A model generated the notes under the pieces. It searched no databases. It worked only from the letters and a program-made list of their open reading frames with translations, and was not told the DNA's origin. This document shows positions 1-9,132 of a stretch of DNA of 41,183 nucleotides, piece by piece (positions within the stretch are counted from its first letter, which is position 1; every line of letters begins with the position of its first letter). Position numbers and translations under genes: made by a program. The stretch spans positions 1-41,183 of the forward strand of contig JAOTVS010000011.1 of the NCBI GenBank assembly GCA_029863275.1, written 5' to 3'. This DNA comes from Candidatus Nitrosopumilus sp. (lineage in GTDB: Archaea; Thermoproteota; Nitrososphaeria; Nitrososphaerales; Nitrosopumilaceae).

Positions 1-887
1 ATATTGACCATTGTATTAAAGAGTCAATAAAATTTGGATTAGAACCTATAGATGCTATTTCAATGGCTTCAAAAAATTGTTTTGATTATTATAATATGGG
101 CAAAGATTTGGGAGGAATTGCACCTGGCAAATTAGCGGATATTATAATTTTCAATGATTTGAAGTCTGTAAAACCTTCCAAAGTCTTTGTAGGAGGAAAA
201 TTAGTTGTTTCTAATGGAAGTATTGTTACTTCAATTAAAAAGAAGATTCTTCCTCCGTGGATTAAAAATACTGTAAAACTAAAAAAATTTTCTACTAAAG
301 ATTTTGAAATCAAATCAAAAAAGAAAAAAGTATATGCAAATACTATACTTATGCAAACTGAGATTATCACAAAACTAGGTTCCACAGAATTAGATACATC
401 AAATGGAAACGTTTTACCTTCGATTGAAAAGGATGTTTGGAAAGTTGCCGCATTTGATAGAATTCATGGAACAAAAAATCATGTCATCGGATTTCTAGAA
501 AATTTTGGAGCAGATATTGGTGCGTTTGCATCAACTTGGAGTTTTCATGAAAATGACTTGATTGTTATTGGTTCAAATGATTCTGATATGGCAACGGCTG
601 CAAATACACTGAGAAAAAATCAGGGTGGATTAGTGGTAGTAAAGTCTGGAAAAATAGAGGCTTCTTTGCCTTTACAGATGGCAGGGATTATTTCTACCGA
701 TTCTTTTGAAAATGTTTCATCAAATTTTGAGAAAATCAATAACACAATAATTGAGTCAGGCTGTAAATTTACAAGACCTCATTTAATTCCACTATTTCTA
801 CCCTTCTTAGCTCTTCCATCAGTACGAATCCTTTCAAGAGGAATCGTTGATGTTAAGAAGAGATTATTCATCGATCCAATCAAGTAA
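1..887 (+). CDS. ade: Adenine deaminase, C-terminal part (5' end outside window)
   Basis: The reading frame is open from base 3, so the gene begins upstream of the window; the ATG at 63 is internal. Adenine deaminase converts adenine to hypoxanthine and ammonia in purine salvage. The visible part starts at the end of the amidohydrolase barrel, with the family's GLKDLGAIAPG-type segment seen as DLGGIAPGKLADIIIFND. It continues into the C-terminal domain with GAFAS, GSNDSDM and GGLVVVKSGKIEASLPL, all matching the family pattern. The metal-binding histidines of the N-terminal barrel are not visible, so activity cannot be judged. The usual His-Asp-Ser-His stretch of the C-terminal domain reads SFHEND here, a mild divergence. 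The thermosome gene follows 43 nt downstream on the same strand. Confidence 0.85.
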   Translation, partial: IDHCIKESIKFGLEPIDAISMASKNCFDYYNMGKDLGGIAPGKLADIIIFNDLKSVKPSKVFVGGKLVVSNGSIVTSIKKKILPPWIKNTVKLKKFSTKDFEIKSKKKKVYANTILMQTEIITKLGSTELDTSNGNVLPSIEKDVWKVAAFDRIHGTKNHVIGFLENFGADIGAFASTWSFHENDLIVIGSNDSDMATAANTLRKNQGGLVVVKSGKIEASLPLQMAGIISTDSFENVSSNFEKINNTIIESGCKFTRPHLIPLFLPFLALPSVRILSRGIVDVKKRLFIDPIK

Positions 888-930
888 GTAATATTAAAAA
901 GGGGCTTTAGGGGATTGAAGCTGAATCTTA

Positions 931-2532
931 ATGGCATCAATTCAACAAGGACCAAATGGACCTGTATTAGTTCTTAAGGAAAGTGCTTTACAGCAAAAAG
1001 GTAGAGATGCTCAGCAAAATAACATAGCTGCGGCAAAACTTGTTGCATCCTTGGTTAAAAGTAGTTTAGGTCCAAGAGGTTTAGACAAAATGTTAGTTGA
1101 CTCTTTGGGAGATGTTACTATTACAAATGATGGTGCAACTATTTTAAAGGAAATTGATGTTCAACACCCAGCCGCAAAAATGATGGTTGAAATTGCAAAA
1201 ACTGTTGATAACGAGGTTGGAGATGGGACCACATCTTCAGTAGTTTTTGGAGGAACACTTTTGGCAAGAGCCGAAGATCTTCTAAAAAAAGATGTCCATG
1301 CATCAGTAATAATTGATGGTTATCAAGCAGCAGCTGAAAAAACTCTAGAAATTTACGCTGAGATGGCAAAGACCATAAAATCTGATGATAAAGAATCTCT
1401 TTTAAAAATTGCAACTACTAGTATGCAATCCAAATTGATTTCAGAGGATAGTGGAATACTTTCTAAAGTAGTTGTAGATGCAATCCTAAACGTTGTAACA
1501 AAGAAAGGTGAAACTTACTCAGTGGATCTGGATAATATTAAAATCGAAAAGAAAACAGGCGGTTCAATACAAGACACCCAAATTGTCAAGGGTATAGTTT
1601 TAGATAAAGAAATTGTTCATAGCGGAATGCCAACAAGAATTGAAAATGCAAAAATTGCTTTAATTAACAGTGCCCTTGAAATAGAAAAAACTGAAATGAG
1701 TTCTGAAATTAGAATTACAGATCCAACTCAAATGCAGATGTTTTTAGAAGAAGAAAACAGAATGCTCAAAGGAATGGTTGACAAACTTCATGATATAGGT
1801 TGTAATGTCCTTATTTGTCAAAAAGGAATTGATGATATCGCGCAGCATTACCTATCAAAATATGGGATTTTAGCTGTACGTCGTGTAAAAGAAAGTGATA
1901 TGATTAAACTTGGAAAAGCCACAGGTGGTCGTGTTTCAGCCAATCTTGAAGATCTTTCAGAAAAAGATTTAGGTTCTGCAAATCTTGTACATCAAAAGAA
2001 AGTTGAATCTGACAAATGGGTTTTTGTTGAAGGCTGCAAAAATCCTCACTCTGTAACCATGTTAATCAGAGGTGGTTCTCAAAGAGTTATTGATGAGGTA
2101 GATCGTTCTATTCATGATTCTTTGATGGTAGTAAAAGATGTAATTGAAAAACCTCAAATTGTCGCAGGAGGAGGAGCTCCAGAATCATATGCTGCCTCAC
2201 AACTCAAAGATTGGGCTGATAACTTTGATGGACGAGAGCAACTTGCCATCAAAAAATATGCAGAGGCTCTCGAGATTATTCCTCTAACAATTGCAGAGAA
2301 TGCAGGTATGGATCCCATAGACACTATGGCAAAACTTAGAGCAAAACAAAGTCAAGGAAAAAAATGGACTGGAATTGATGCTAGAAACACAAAGATTGCA
2401 GATATGCTAGCAATTGATGTTATAGAACCTATTGCAGTAAAAGAACAAATTATCAAATCTGCAACTGAAGCAGCATGCATGATTCTTAGAATTGATGATG
2501 TTATAGCCACTTCGGGCGCACCAGGTTCCTAA
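931..2532 (+). CDS. thsA: Thermosome (group II chaperonin) subunit
   Basis: A full-length 533-residue subunit of the archaeal TCP-1-like chaperonin, a cytoplasmic double-ring ATPase that folds proteins. ATPase signatures are clear: [19 protein letters not shown] near residue 45, TNDGATIL near 65 and [13 protein letters not shown] near 93. The late IVAGGGAPE motif lies near residue 410, and ENAGMDPID near 475. The C-terminus is a short GAPGS tail, without the long Gly-Met repeats seen in some thermosomes. The start is ATG. An AT-rich stretch at 889-901 could be its TATA region, about 30 nt upstream, but this is weak. The symbol suffix is arbitrary, because thaumarchaea often carry more than one paralog. 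Confidence 0.96.
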   Translation: MASIQQGPNGPVLVLKESALQQKGRDAQQNNIAAAKLVASLVKSSLGPRGLDKMLVDSLGDVTITNDGATILKEIDVQHPAAKMMVEIAKTVDNEVGDGTTSSVVFGGTLLARAEDLLKKDVHASVIIDGYQAAAEKTLEIYAEMAKTIKSDDKESLLKIATTSMQSKLISEDSGILSKVVVDAILNVVTKKGETYSVDLDNIKIEKKTGGSIQDTQIVKGIVLDKEIVHSGMPTRIENAKIALINSALEIEKTEMSSEIRITDPTQMQMFLEEENRMLKGMVDKLHDIGCNVLICQKGIDDIAQHYLSKYGILAVRRVKESDMIKLGKATGGRVSANLEDLSEKDLGSANLVHQKKVESDKWVFVEGCKNPHSVTMLIRGGSQRVIDEVDRSIHDSLMVVKDVIEKPQIVAGGGAPESYAASQLKDWADNFDGREQLAIKKYAEALEIIPLTIAENAGMDPIDTMAKLRAKQSQGKKWTGIDARNTKIADMLAIDVIEPIAVKEQIIKSATEAACMILRIDDVIATSGAPGS

Positions 2533-2581
2533 TCGTAAAAAAACAATTTCCTGAAAACTTAAGCATTTCATTTGAATTAGT

Positions 2582-3448
2582 ATGTATAGAATAGGAATAG
2601 ATCTAGGAGGGACCAAAACTGAAGGAATTTTACTTGATAATTCATTAGATACAGTTGAAAGAAAACGGTTACCTACTCCCAAAAATAATTATCAAGAAAT
2701 TCTAAACACAATTCAATATCTTGTAAACGACATATCAAAAGAAATTGTCAATTATACTGTGGGAATTTGCACTCCAGGGGCGATATCAAAAAAAACAGGT
2801 TTGATCAAAAATAGTAATACTCAATGTTTGATTGGAAAACCATTAAAGGAAGATTTAGAAAAAAAGCTAGATAAAAAAATTTCAATTGAAAACGATGCCA
2901 ATTGTTTTGCAATATCAGAGGCAACTATGGGTGCAGCAAAAAATAATTCATTTGTTTTTGGTGCAATTTTAGGAACAGGTATTGGAGGAGGAATAGTAAT
3001 TGATGGGAAAATCCATCATGGCAGAACAAATATAGCTGGTGAATGGGGTCATCATACTTTACACAAAGATGGAAGAAGTTGTTATTGTGGTAAAAAAGGA
3101 TGTGTTGAATCCTATATCAGCGGACCTGCATTAGAGCAAAGGTGGAAAGAACTAACGGATAAAACCCAACCGTTACCTGAAATAGTAACTTCTTTTGAGA
3201 ATTCCCATTTCATACAGTGGAAGCAAGAATTTTTAGATAATTTTGGAACATCTCTTGCAAATGTAATCGATATTCTAGATCCAGATGTTATTATACTTGG
3301 GGGAGGAGTCTCAAACATAGATTTTCTATATTCTGAGGGGACCAAAAATGTTTATGAAAAAGTTTTCAGTGATCTTGTTGATACTCCTATAGTGAGAAAT
3401 CAACTTGGAGATTCTAGTGGAGTATTTGGGGCAGCCTTACTACCTTAG
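2582..3448 (+). CDS. ROK-family sugar kinase (glucokinase/fructokinase type)
   Basis: The 288-residue protein has the ROK-fold N-terminal phosphate-binding motif GIDLGGTKTEG (residues 5-15) and the second phosphate motif GAILGTGIGGG near residue 130. It also has the ROK zinc signature CYCGKKGCVE near 168-177, preceded by GEWGHH. ROK kinases phosphorylate hexoses such as glucose, fructose or N-acetylated sugars with ATP; the precise sugar cannot be read from sequence. A late ILGGGVS adenosine-side motif lies near residue 238. Length is typical of the family. It sits 49 nt after the thermosome gene and converges on a small unknown gene. A role in feeding hexose phosphates to the glycan cluster elsewhere in the window is possible but unproven. 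Confidence 0.9.
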   Translation: MYRIGIDLGGTKTEGILLDNSLDTVERKRLPTPKNNYQEILNTIQYLVNDISKEIVNYTVGICTPGAISKKTGLIKNSNTQCLIGKPLKEDLEKKLDKKISIENDANCFAISEATMGAAKNNSFVFGAILGTGIGGGIVIDGKIHHGRTNIAGEWGHHTLHKDGRSCYCGKKGCVESYISGPALEQRWKELTDKTQPLPEIVTSFENSHFIQWKQEFLDNFGTSLANVIDILDPDVIILGGGVSNIDFLYSEGTKNVYEKVFSDLVDTPIVRNQLGDSSGVFGAALLP

Positions 3449-3478
3449 ATTCTTAAAGAAACACGAGTACAATTTATG

Positions 3479-3838
3479 TCAATTTTCAGAGTATTTTGAT
3501 TGGATAGCCAAAATTTTATCTACTATTCCATTTACATTTGCACTTAATTCAGTAGCAATCAAAATTAATCCAGCTCCTCCAATAGGTATAGTTACTCGAT
3601 AAATTTTCTCATATTTTGCCATTGCATAAATTGGCTTGCCAATTTTAGAGATAGTCTTTTTTCTAGTTGCCCATCGATAAATTGCTTGAGATAAGGATAA
3701 TTCTGTTTCCTCTCTGGTAAGATAATTTGAAACTCCAGGTCTCATTTTATCATATAGTTCTCCATAATCATAGACTCCTACATATCTAATTTGATCATCA
3801 CAATTTAGAATTTCATCACATATTTTTTCATAATTCAT
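3479..3838 (-). CDS. Small conserved thaumarchaeal protein, unknown function
   Basis: A 119-residue soluble protein without signal peptide or membrane segment. I do not recognise a characterised function. It resembles, from memory only, a small protein family common in ammonia-oxidising archaea (possibly the one catalogued as DUF6659). Visible features are an acidic N-terminus with two cysteines, a basic central stretch YRWATRKKTISKIGKPIYAMAKYEK, and a hydrophobic beta-like segment VTIPIGGAGLILIATEL followed by a short helix. The layout faintly recalls roadblock/profilin-like small alpha-beta folds, but this is a guess. It converges with the ROK kinase gene and lies upstream of nothing on its own strand. 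Confidence 0.7.
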   Translation of the reverse strand: MNYEKICDEILNCDDQIRYVGVYDYGELYDKMRPGVSNYLTREETELSLSQAIYRWATRKKTISKIGKPIYAMAKYEKIYRVTIPIGGAGLILIATELSANVNGIVDKILAIQSKYSEN

Positions 3839-3904
3839 AACAAACGATTTTTCTACTCGAATAATAATAATTGTTGCATACCGTGCGAATAACTGATTAT
3901 CACT

Positions 3905-5428
3905 TTATTGTGGCTCAATAGTTGCAGGAGGTTTGCTTGAAATTGTATATGTTACCCATGTTACATCCTCAATCTCGTTTGTAATTCTATTACTCATCTT
4001 TTCTAATAATCCGTGTGGAAGCCTCGTCCAATCTGCAGTCATTGCATCAATGGAATCAACCACTCTTATCATTACAATATTCCCATACTTTCTTTCATCT
4101 CCAACAACACCAACTGCTTTATCATCCCCAACTGCAGCATAGGCTTGCCAAACATCACTGTAAATATTTGCCTCCATCAATTCCTCTTCAACAATTTTAC
4201 TTGCACGTTTAGAAATCTCAAGTTTTTTTGGAGTAACTTCTCCAATTATCCGTACTGCCAGTCCAGGTCCAGGAAATGGATGTCGCATGAAAAGCCTTTC
4301 TGGAACTTTCAAAATCTTTGCAATTGCTCTTACTTCATCTTTGTACAATTCTTTGAGAGGTTCTAAAATTTCTAAATTTAACCAATCCGGAAGACCACCT
4401 ACGTTATGATGTGATTTTATCACTGCAGCTGGACCTTTTGAAACTCCACTTTCTATCACGTCTGGATACAAAGTACCTTGAGCTAACCATTTGAAAGGTC
4501 CATTTTTTTCTGCAAATTCTGAAAAAACTGTAATGAATTCTTCGCCTACAATCTTTCTTTTTATTTCCGGATCTTTAACTCCTTTTAATTTATGCAAAAA
4601 AGTTTCTACAGCATCTATTCTAGTAAAATTTAATTTAAAATTATTTTTAAACATCTCATCAATTTCTTTTTCTTCATCTAATCGCAAAAGTCCATTATTT
4701 ACAAAGACACACTTTAATCTGTCTCCAATTGCTTTGTGTATTAACAAAGCAGCTACTGTTGAATCTATTCCTCCACTTACTCCACACAAAACATTACCTT
4801 CAATTTCTGAAATCTTTTTCACTTCAGATTCAATAAATCCCTCCATGGTCCAATCTTGTTTAGCGCGGCAAACTTTTAGTACAAAATTTTTGAGAATTTC
4901 CGTTCCTTGTTCAGTGTGAACTACTTCTGGATGAAACTGAATACCATAAATTGATTTTTCATTAGATGCAATTGCAGCAGCTTTTGCACTTTTAGTATGA
5001 GCGATAACTTGAAACCCTGCTGGCATTTCTTCTGCTTCATCCCCATGGCTCATCCATGCTCTAACGGATTCTCCTATTCCATTTAGAAGATCTTTATCAT
5101 TATCAATTGTAAGTAATGATGAACCATATTCTTTATTTGCTCGTTTTACTTTTCCCCCAAATTTGTTTACAATTAATTGATGTCCATAACAAATTCCAAG
5201 AAGAGGTAACTTCATATCAAAAATCTTATCATCTGGTATCGGAGCATCTGAATTATAAACACTAGATGGACCACCTGAAAAAATAATGCCCTTAGGATCG
5301 TGTTTTTGTAGTTCTTCTAAGGTAATATCATAGGGAACAAGCTCAGCATACACTGAAAAATCTCGAATCCTTCTACAAATAAGATGACTGTATTGAGAAC
5401 CAAAATCTAAAATAACAATTTTATCCAT
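3905..5428 (-). CDS. guaA: GMP synthase (glutamine-hydrolysing), single chain
   Basis: Converts XMP to GMP using glutamine and ATP. The N-terminal class I amidotransferase domain shows GICYGHQ with nucleophile C80, and FHPEVVH with H165 and E167. The ATP-pyrophosphatase domain has the P-loop SGGIDS at residues 217-222. The C-terminal dimerisation and XMP-binding part has MIRVVDSIDAMTADWTRLP and ends KPPATIEPQ, where most family members end in IEWE, so the last two residues differ. At 507 residues it is the fused bacterial-type form, not the split two-subunit form of many euryarchaea. A Shine-Dalgarno-like GGTGA precedes the ATG, and the unknown coiled-coil gene ends only 4 nt upstream, so it is co-transcribed. 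guaB, the preceding step, lies nearby at 7699. Confidence 0.97.
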   Translation of the reverse strand: MDKIVILDFGSQYSHLICRRIRDFSVYAELVPYDITLEELQKHDPKGIIFSGGPSSVYNSDAPIPDDKIFDMKLPLLGICYGHQLIVNKFGGKVKRANKEYGSSLLTIDNDKDLLNGIGESVRAWMSHGDEAEEMPAGFQVIAHTKSAKAAAIASNEKSIYGIQFHPEVVHTEQGTEILKNFVLKVCRAKQDWTMEGFIESEVKKISEIEGNVLCGVSGGIDSTVAALLIHKAIGDRLKCVFVNNGLLRLDEEKEIDEMFKNNFKLNFTRIDAVETFLHKLKGVKDPEIKRKIVGEEFITVFSEFAEKNGPFKWLAQGTLYPDVIESGVSKGPAAVIKSHHNVGGLPDWLNLEILEPLKELYKDEVRAIAKILKVPERLFMRHPFPGPGLAVRIIGEVTPKKLEISKRASKIVEEELMEANIYSDVWQAYAAVGDDKAVGVVGDERKYGNIVMIRVVDSIDAMTADWTRLPHGLLEKMSNRITNEIEDVTWVTYTISSKPPATIEPQ

Positions 5429-5432
5429 TAAA

Positions 5433-5993
5433 TCACCTTTTGATGTTCTCTAACATACGTGTAAACGACCAACCAACTGTGTTAATAATTTCGTTAACTC
5501 TTTCTTTTTCTTTATAATTCTTGATTATTATTTCACGGATATTTGAACCATTTTTATTAATTATATAATCAATGATAGAATCTTTTTGTATTTTTCCACT
5601 ATCTGCATCTGACGCATCTTTTCGCTTCATTTCTCCAATAATTCTGTCGATAAAAAAGGACTTGAATGGAGGAACATCTGCGGCAATTCCTATATCACTT
5701 TCCAAAATTATTTCAACCTGTTCTGATGATACAAACGCATTTGCAATAACTTTACCATCACTGCCACTAGTAATTGGGATAGATTTTCTCTCTTTTACTA
5801 TGGTTTCTTCAGAATTTTTTTTTACATTTTCTAGTGAGGATGCTTTAGTAAAACTTGATTCTTTTAACATCGAATCTAAAACTATTAGTCTTGCTTCAAG
5901 TATTTCTATTGCCTGAGTATGTTTTCCTATTTGCTTAATCAAATCTTCTCTCCAACTAGCAATCTCTTTAATCTGTTCCTCTGAATGCTTCAT
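5433..5993 (-). CDS. Conserved hypothetical protein between mptE and guaA
   Basis: I do not recognise this 186-residue protein. The first ~55 residues are strongly helical and probably coiled coil (KQIGKHTQAIEILEARLIVLDSML). A Ser/Lys-rich linker follows, then a more ordered region with VIANAFVSSEQVEIILE and a PPFKSFFIDRII segment, and a C-terminal basic helical part ending FTRMLENIKR. There is no signal peptide or membrane segment. A TTG at 6005 would add four residues. I prefer the ATG at 5993, because an ATTTAATAG box (6016-6024) lies the right ~27 nt upstream for a leaderless transcript. It lies 36 nt after mptE and 4 nt before guaA, so it probably belongs to that operon. Confidence 0.75.
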   Translation of the reverse strand: MKHSEEQIKEIASWREDLIKQIGKHTQAIEILEARLIVLDSMLKESSFTKASSLENVKKNSEETIVKERKSIPITSGSDGKVIANAFVSSEQVEIILESDIGIAADVPPFKSFFIDRIIGEMKRKDASDADSGKIQKDSIIDYIINKNGSNIREIIIKNYKEKERVNEIINTVGWSFTRMLENIKR

Positions 5994-6029
5994 ATTTGAA
6001 CTCAAGTAGATATGGCTATTAAATGCATT

Positions 6030-6794
6030 CTAGGTAATTATACTATCAAGATTTTGAAATGGGATCTTTTTAAATCCCAAAATTGGACTTGAGGTTGTAA
6101 ATAATTCAGACTTTGTTTTTATTGCCAGCCATTCCAACAAGGACTTTGCTTTTTTTAATTTTTTCAATTTTATTGTTCTTTCTGAGGGTTTGGTATTAGA
6201 AAATTTCCCAATTCGTTTTCCAAAATCCATTCCCAACAAAATAATTTTCTTCGCTTTAAAATAACTAGCAAGAAAAACAGCTCTATCTCCATCTGTAAAT
6301 CCACCAAAATTTTGTAATTTTCCAAAAGGTTTAGTCTGTGTAGTTCCAATACAATTTTTAAAATTTTTAATTAAATTTAGTTTAGAAATGTTATCGCCAT
6401 GTGCATGAACAACAAAAATAGTTTTAGACTTTCCAATTTTTCTAAAAGTTTCTTTATCGCCATCAAGATCTGTCACAATGATATCTGGTGTAATCCCATT
6501 TTCAATCAAATATTTAACTGCACTATCTGCTACAATTTTTATAGTTTTTTTAAACTGATGGAGAATGGGTATTGCATAAGACAAAGAAGGACCAGCTCCT
6601 ACTATGAAAACAGTTTGATTTTTAATTAATCCACAAATTTTTTCCAAATTAATTTCATCTCCTAATAAAGAATCTAACATTTTGGCAGAATCTAAATCGT
6701 CTTTCTTCTCATAGTTGAATTCCTTTAAAATTTTACTATATCTTGAGTTCCACCCTGAAATCATCATATGACTAAAATTAGAATGGTTCATCAT
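6030..6794 (-). CDS. mptE: 6-hydroxymethylpterin pyrophosphokinase, archaeal MptE-like (DUF115)
   Basis: A 254-residue DUF115-family protein resembling archaeal MptE, which pyrophosphorylates 6-hydroxymethyl-7,8-dihydropterin in folate or methanopterin biosynthesis. Family marks are FIVGAGPSLSYAIPIL near residue 65, VADSAVKYLIENGITPDIIVTDLDGD near 90-115, FVVHAHGDN near 130, GFTDGDRAVFLA near 165 and ILLGMDFGKRIG near 186. It is divergent from folP, the next enzyme of the pathway, with only 7 nt between start codons. The start is uncertain: two consecutive ATGs at 6794 and 6791, or internal Met-Met ten residues later. A CTATATTT-like box on the minus strand (6816-6823) favours the first pair. 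The unrelated bacterial FolK fold is not present. Confidence 0.86.
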   Translation of the reverse strand: MMNHSNFSHMMISGWNSRYSKILKEFNYEKKDDLDSAKMLDSLLGDEINLEKICGLIKNQTVFIVGAGPSLSYAIPILHQFKKTIKIVADSAVKYLIENGITPDIIVTDLDGDKETFRKIGKSKTIFVVHAHGDNISKLNLIKNFKNCIGTTQTKPFGKLQNFGGFTDGDRAVFLASYFKAKKIILLGMDFGKRIGKFSNTKPSERTIKLKKLKKAKSLLEWLAIKTKSELFTTSSPILGFKKIPFQNLDSIIT

Positions 6795-6801
6795 AAATCA
6801 T

Positions 6802-7668
6802 GTGACAAGACTTGGAAATATAGGCGTAGGTGGTAAAAACCCTGTTCGTATTATGGGAATTTTAAACACTAGTCCTGAATCGTTTTACAAAAAATCCATT
6901 AAAACAACTAAACAAAACATATCAAAATCTATAATGAAAATGGAAATTGATGGGGCAGATTTTATTGATATTGGTGGAATGTCAACTGCTCCTTATCTAT
7001 CTACAATAATTTCCGAAAAAGTAGAATTAAATCGAATTTCCAAGGCGATAAAAATTATTCAAAATGTTTCCAATCTGCCTATTTCAGTGGATACATGTAG
7101 AGCAAGCGTAGCAAAATCTGCATTGGATCTTGGAGCTGACATCATTAACGATATTTCTGGATTAAAATATGATGAAAAAATGATTGATGTTATTTCAAAA
7201 TATGATCCTTCATTAATTTTAGGTGCATTTAGCATAAAAAAAATATCTGGGAACCAAGTTGTTCTAGCTAAAAGTCTTTTAAAGAAAAGTATTGACACTT
7301 TAAAAAAAATTGGTTTCTCATCTAACAAAATAGTTGTAGATCCTGCAATTGGTTTTTTTCGAAGATCTGGAAAAGGTCCTTTTTTTACAAAAATAAATTC
7401 TGATTGGGTTACACGAGATATTCAAATTATACAAAGCTTAAATTCAATAAAACAAAATTACCCAGTTCTGATCTCAGTTTCAAACAAATCTTTTATCGGA
7501 AAACTTTTAGGAAAAGATGATCCATCTGATCGACTATTTGGATCAATTGCAGCAGAGATAGTAGCTGTTCAAAACGGTGCTGACATAATACGAACTCACA
7601 ACATTTTAGAGACAAATGATGCAATTAAAGTCGCATTAAAGCTATCTAAAGGAAACAAAGGCTTATAA
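6802..7668 (+). CDS. folP: Dihydropteroate synthase-family protein
   Basis: The 288-residue TIM-barrel protein joins pterin pyrophosphate to a p-aminobenzoate-type substrate. Recognisable motifs are RIMGILNTSPESF (residues ~12-24), IDIGGMSTAP (~55), ISVDTCRASVA (~94), DIINDISG (~113), VVDPAIGFF (~178), VSNKSFIGKLLG (~230) and IIRTHNI (~268). The catalytic Asn, Asp, Lys and the R-x-H pair are kept. The usual GGESTRPG loop, however, reads GGMSTAPY, losing the conserved Glu and Arg, and SRK reads SNK. That divergence may reflect the archaeal cofactor or its aryl substrate. The start is GTG. guaB follows 30 nt downstream and its probable TATA box overlaps the folP stop codon. Confidence 0.88.
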   Translation: MTRLGNIGVGGKNPVRIMGILNTSPESFYKKSIKTTKQNISKSIMKMEIDGADFIDIGGMSTAPYLSTIISEKVELNRISKAIKIIQNVSNLPISVDTCRASVAKSALDLGADIINDISGLKYDEKMIDVISKYDPSLILGAFSIKKISGNQVVLAKSLLKKSIDTLKKIGFSSNKIVVDPAIGFFRRSGKGPFFTKINSDWVTRDIQIIQSLNSIKQNYPVLISVSNKSFIGKLLGKDDPSDRLFGSIAAEIVAVQNGADIIRTHNILETNDAIKVALKLSKGNKGL

Positions 7669-7671
7669 TCA
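7663..7671 (+). promoter_or_regulatory. Probable TATA box for guaB, overlapping the folP stop
   Basis: The stretch CTTATAATC lies about 30 nt before the guaB TTG start and overlaps the last codons of folP. Position and composition fit an archaeal TATA element. Inference from sequence only. Confidence 0.45.
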
Positions 7672-7698
7672 ATATTTGACTTTCTTAACAAGGTTCAG

Positions 7699-9132
7699 TT
7701 GGAATTTAAAGAAGGATTAACTTTTGATGACGTTCTTCTTGTCCCCAAATATTCTGATATTACAAGTAGATCTCAAACTGATTTAAGCACAAAACTATCT
7801 CGAAACATCTCTCTTAACATCCCATTTACCAGTGCCAATATGGACACAGTCACAGAATCTGCAATGGCAGTTGTTATGGCTCGTGCTGGAGGGATAGGAT
7901 TTATTCACAGATTTTTAACCATCCAAGAACAAGCAAATGAAGTTCTTAAGGTAAAACGATCTGGCAGTGTAATTATAGAAAATCCATATATTATCAATCA
8001 AGATAAAACTGTGCAAGATGCTATTGACTATGCTAATGAAAAAGAAGTATCTGGTCTTTTAGTAGTGGATTCAAACTCAAAACTTACTGGAATCGTTACA
8101 GACCGAGATTTATTATTTGAAAAAAACACTACTCATTTAATTAAAGATGTAATGACTAAAGATGTTGTTACTGCTAAATCTGGGACAAGTCCAGAAGAAG
8201 CTAAAGAGATTTTACATAAACACAGAATAGAAAAACTACCAATAGTAGATGATTCAGGTTCCATCGCAGGTCTAATTACAAGTAAAGATATTACAAACAT
8301 TGCAGCCTATCCACTAGCATCAAAAGATAAGAAAGGAAGACCTCTTGTCGGAGCTGCAGTTGGAGTAAAAGGAGACTTTTTAGAAAGAACAGAGGCTTTA
8401 TTGGGTGCAGGAGCTGATGTCTTAGTAGTAGACATTGCACACGGTCACAGTGAAAATGCGATTAATACTGTTCGAAATATAAAAAAAGCATATCCTGATT
8501 GTGAATTAATTGCTGGAAATGTTGCAACCTCTCATGGAGCTGAAGATTTAATCAAAGCTGGTGTAGATGCAGTTAAAGTTGGTGTAGGATCTGGTTCAAT
8601 TTGCATTACTCGAGTAATAACGGGATCTGGAGTACCACAATTAACTGCAGTAATGGATTGTGCAAAAATTGGTCGTGAATATAGTATTCCAATTATTTCA
8701 GATGGTGGAACTAGAACATCTGGTGATGCTACTAAGGCATTAGCTGCTGGTGCTTCTTCAGTAATGGTAGGAAGTATGTTGGGAGGAACAGATGAATCTC
8801 CAGGTACTGTATTGACTAAAAATGGAAAACGTTTCAAAGTTTATCGTGGAATGGCCTCACTTGGAGCCTCTTTGGGGAGAAAATCAAAAGATTCTGGATC
8901 AGTTTCATTTGATGATGATCTAAATGATTATGTTGCCGAAGGGGTTGAAGCAATGGTTCCCTACAAGGGTACAGTAACTGATATTCTCAAACAGCTAACT
9001 GGCGGTGTTCGTTCTGGTCTAAGCTATTGTGGAGCTCATAATATTACTCAAATGCAAGACAATGCAGAATTTATTAAAATGTCAAGAGCAGGATTTGCAG
9101 AAAGTCAACCTCATGATGTTTCAGTCATGTAG
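7699..9132 (+). CDS. guaB: IMP dehydrogenase
   Basis: Oxidises IMP to XMP with NAD, the first committed step to GMP. The 477-residue protein begins MEFKEGLTFDDVLLVP, the standard IMPDH N-terminus, which supports the TTG start. A pair of CBS domains is inserted at about residues 90-205. The catalytic loop GVGSGSICITR carries the nucleophile C302. The IMP phosphate and flap regions are seen in SDGGTRTSGD, GSMLGG, YRGMASLGA and the late RSGLSYCGAHN. All key residues appear intact. It lies just downstream of folP in the same direction. guaA is encoded close by on the other strand, so this segment covers IMP to GMP. Confidence 0.97.
   Translation: MEFKEGLTFDDVLLVPKYSDITSRSQTDLSTKLSRNISLNIPFTSANMDTVTESAMAVVMARAGGIGFIHRFLTIQEQANEVLKVKRSGSVIIENPYIINQDKTVQDAIDYANEKEVSGLLVVDSNSKLTGIVTDRDLLFEKNTTHLIKDVMTKDVVTAKSGTSPEEAKEILHKHRIEKLPIVDDSGSIAGLITSKDITNIAAYPLASKDKKGRPLVGAAVGVKGDFLERTEALLGAGADVLVVDIAHGHSENAINTVRNIKKAYPDCELIAGNVATSHGAEDLIKAGVDAVKVGVGSGSICITRVITGSGVPQLTAVMDCAKIGREYSIPIISDGGTRTSGDATKALAAGASSVMVGSMLGGTDESPGTVLTKNGKRFKVYRGMASLGASLGRKSKDSGSVSFDDDLNDYVAEGVEAMVPYKGTVTDILKQLTGGVRSGLSYCGAHNITQMQDNAEFIKMSRAGFAESQPHDVSVM

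Noticed and set aside
3905-3925. Possible frameshift at the end of guaA, because the usual terminal WE is replaced by PQ
   Set aside because: The chain length and preceding KPPATIE motif are normal, and no alternative frame continues the family pattern, so this is most simply natural variation.
4013-4366. Plus-strand 117-codon open frame inside guaA
   Set aside because: It is antisense to a well-conserved part of GMP synthase and its product is Cys/Asn/Phe-rich without family features.
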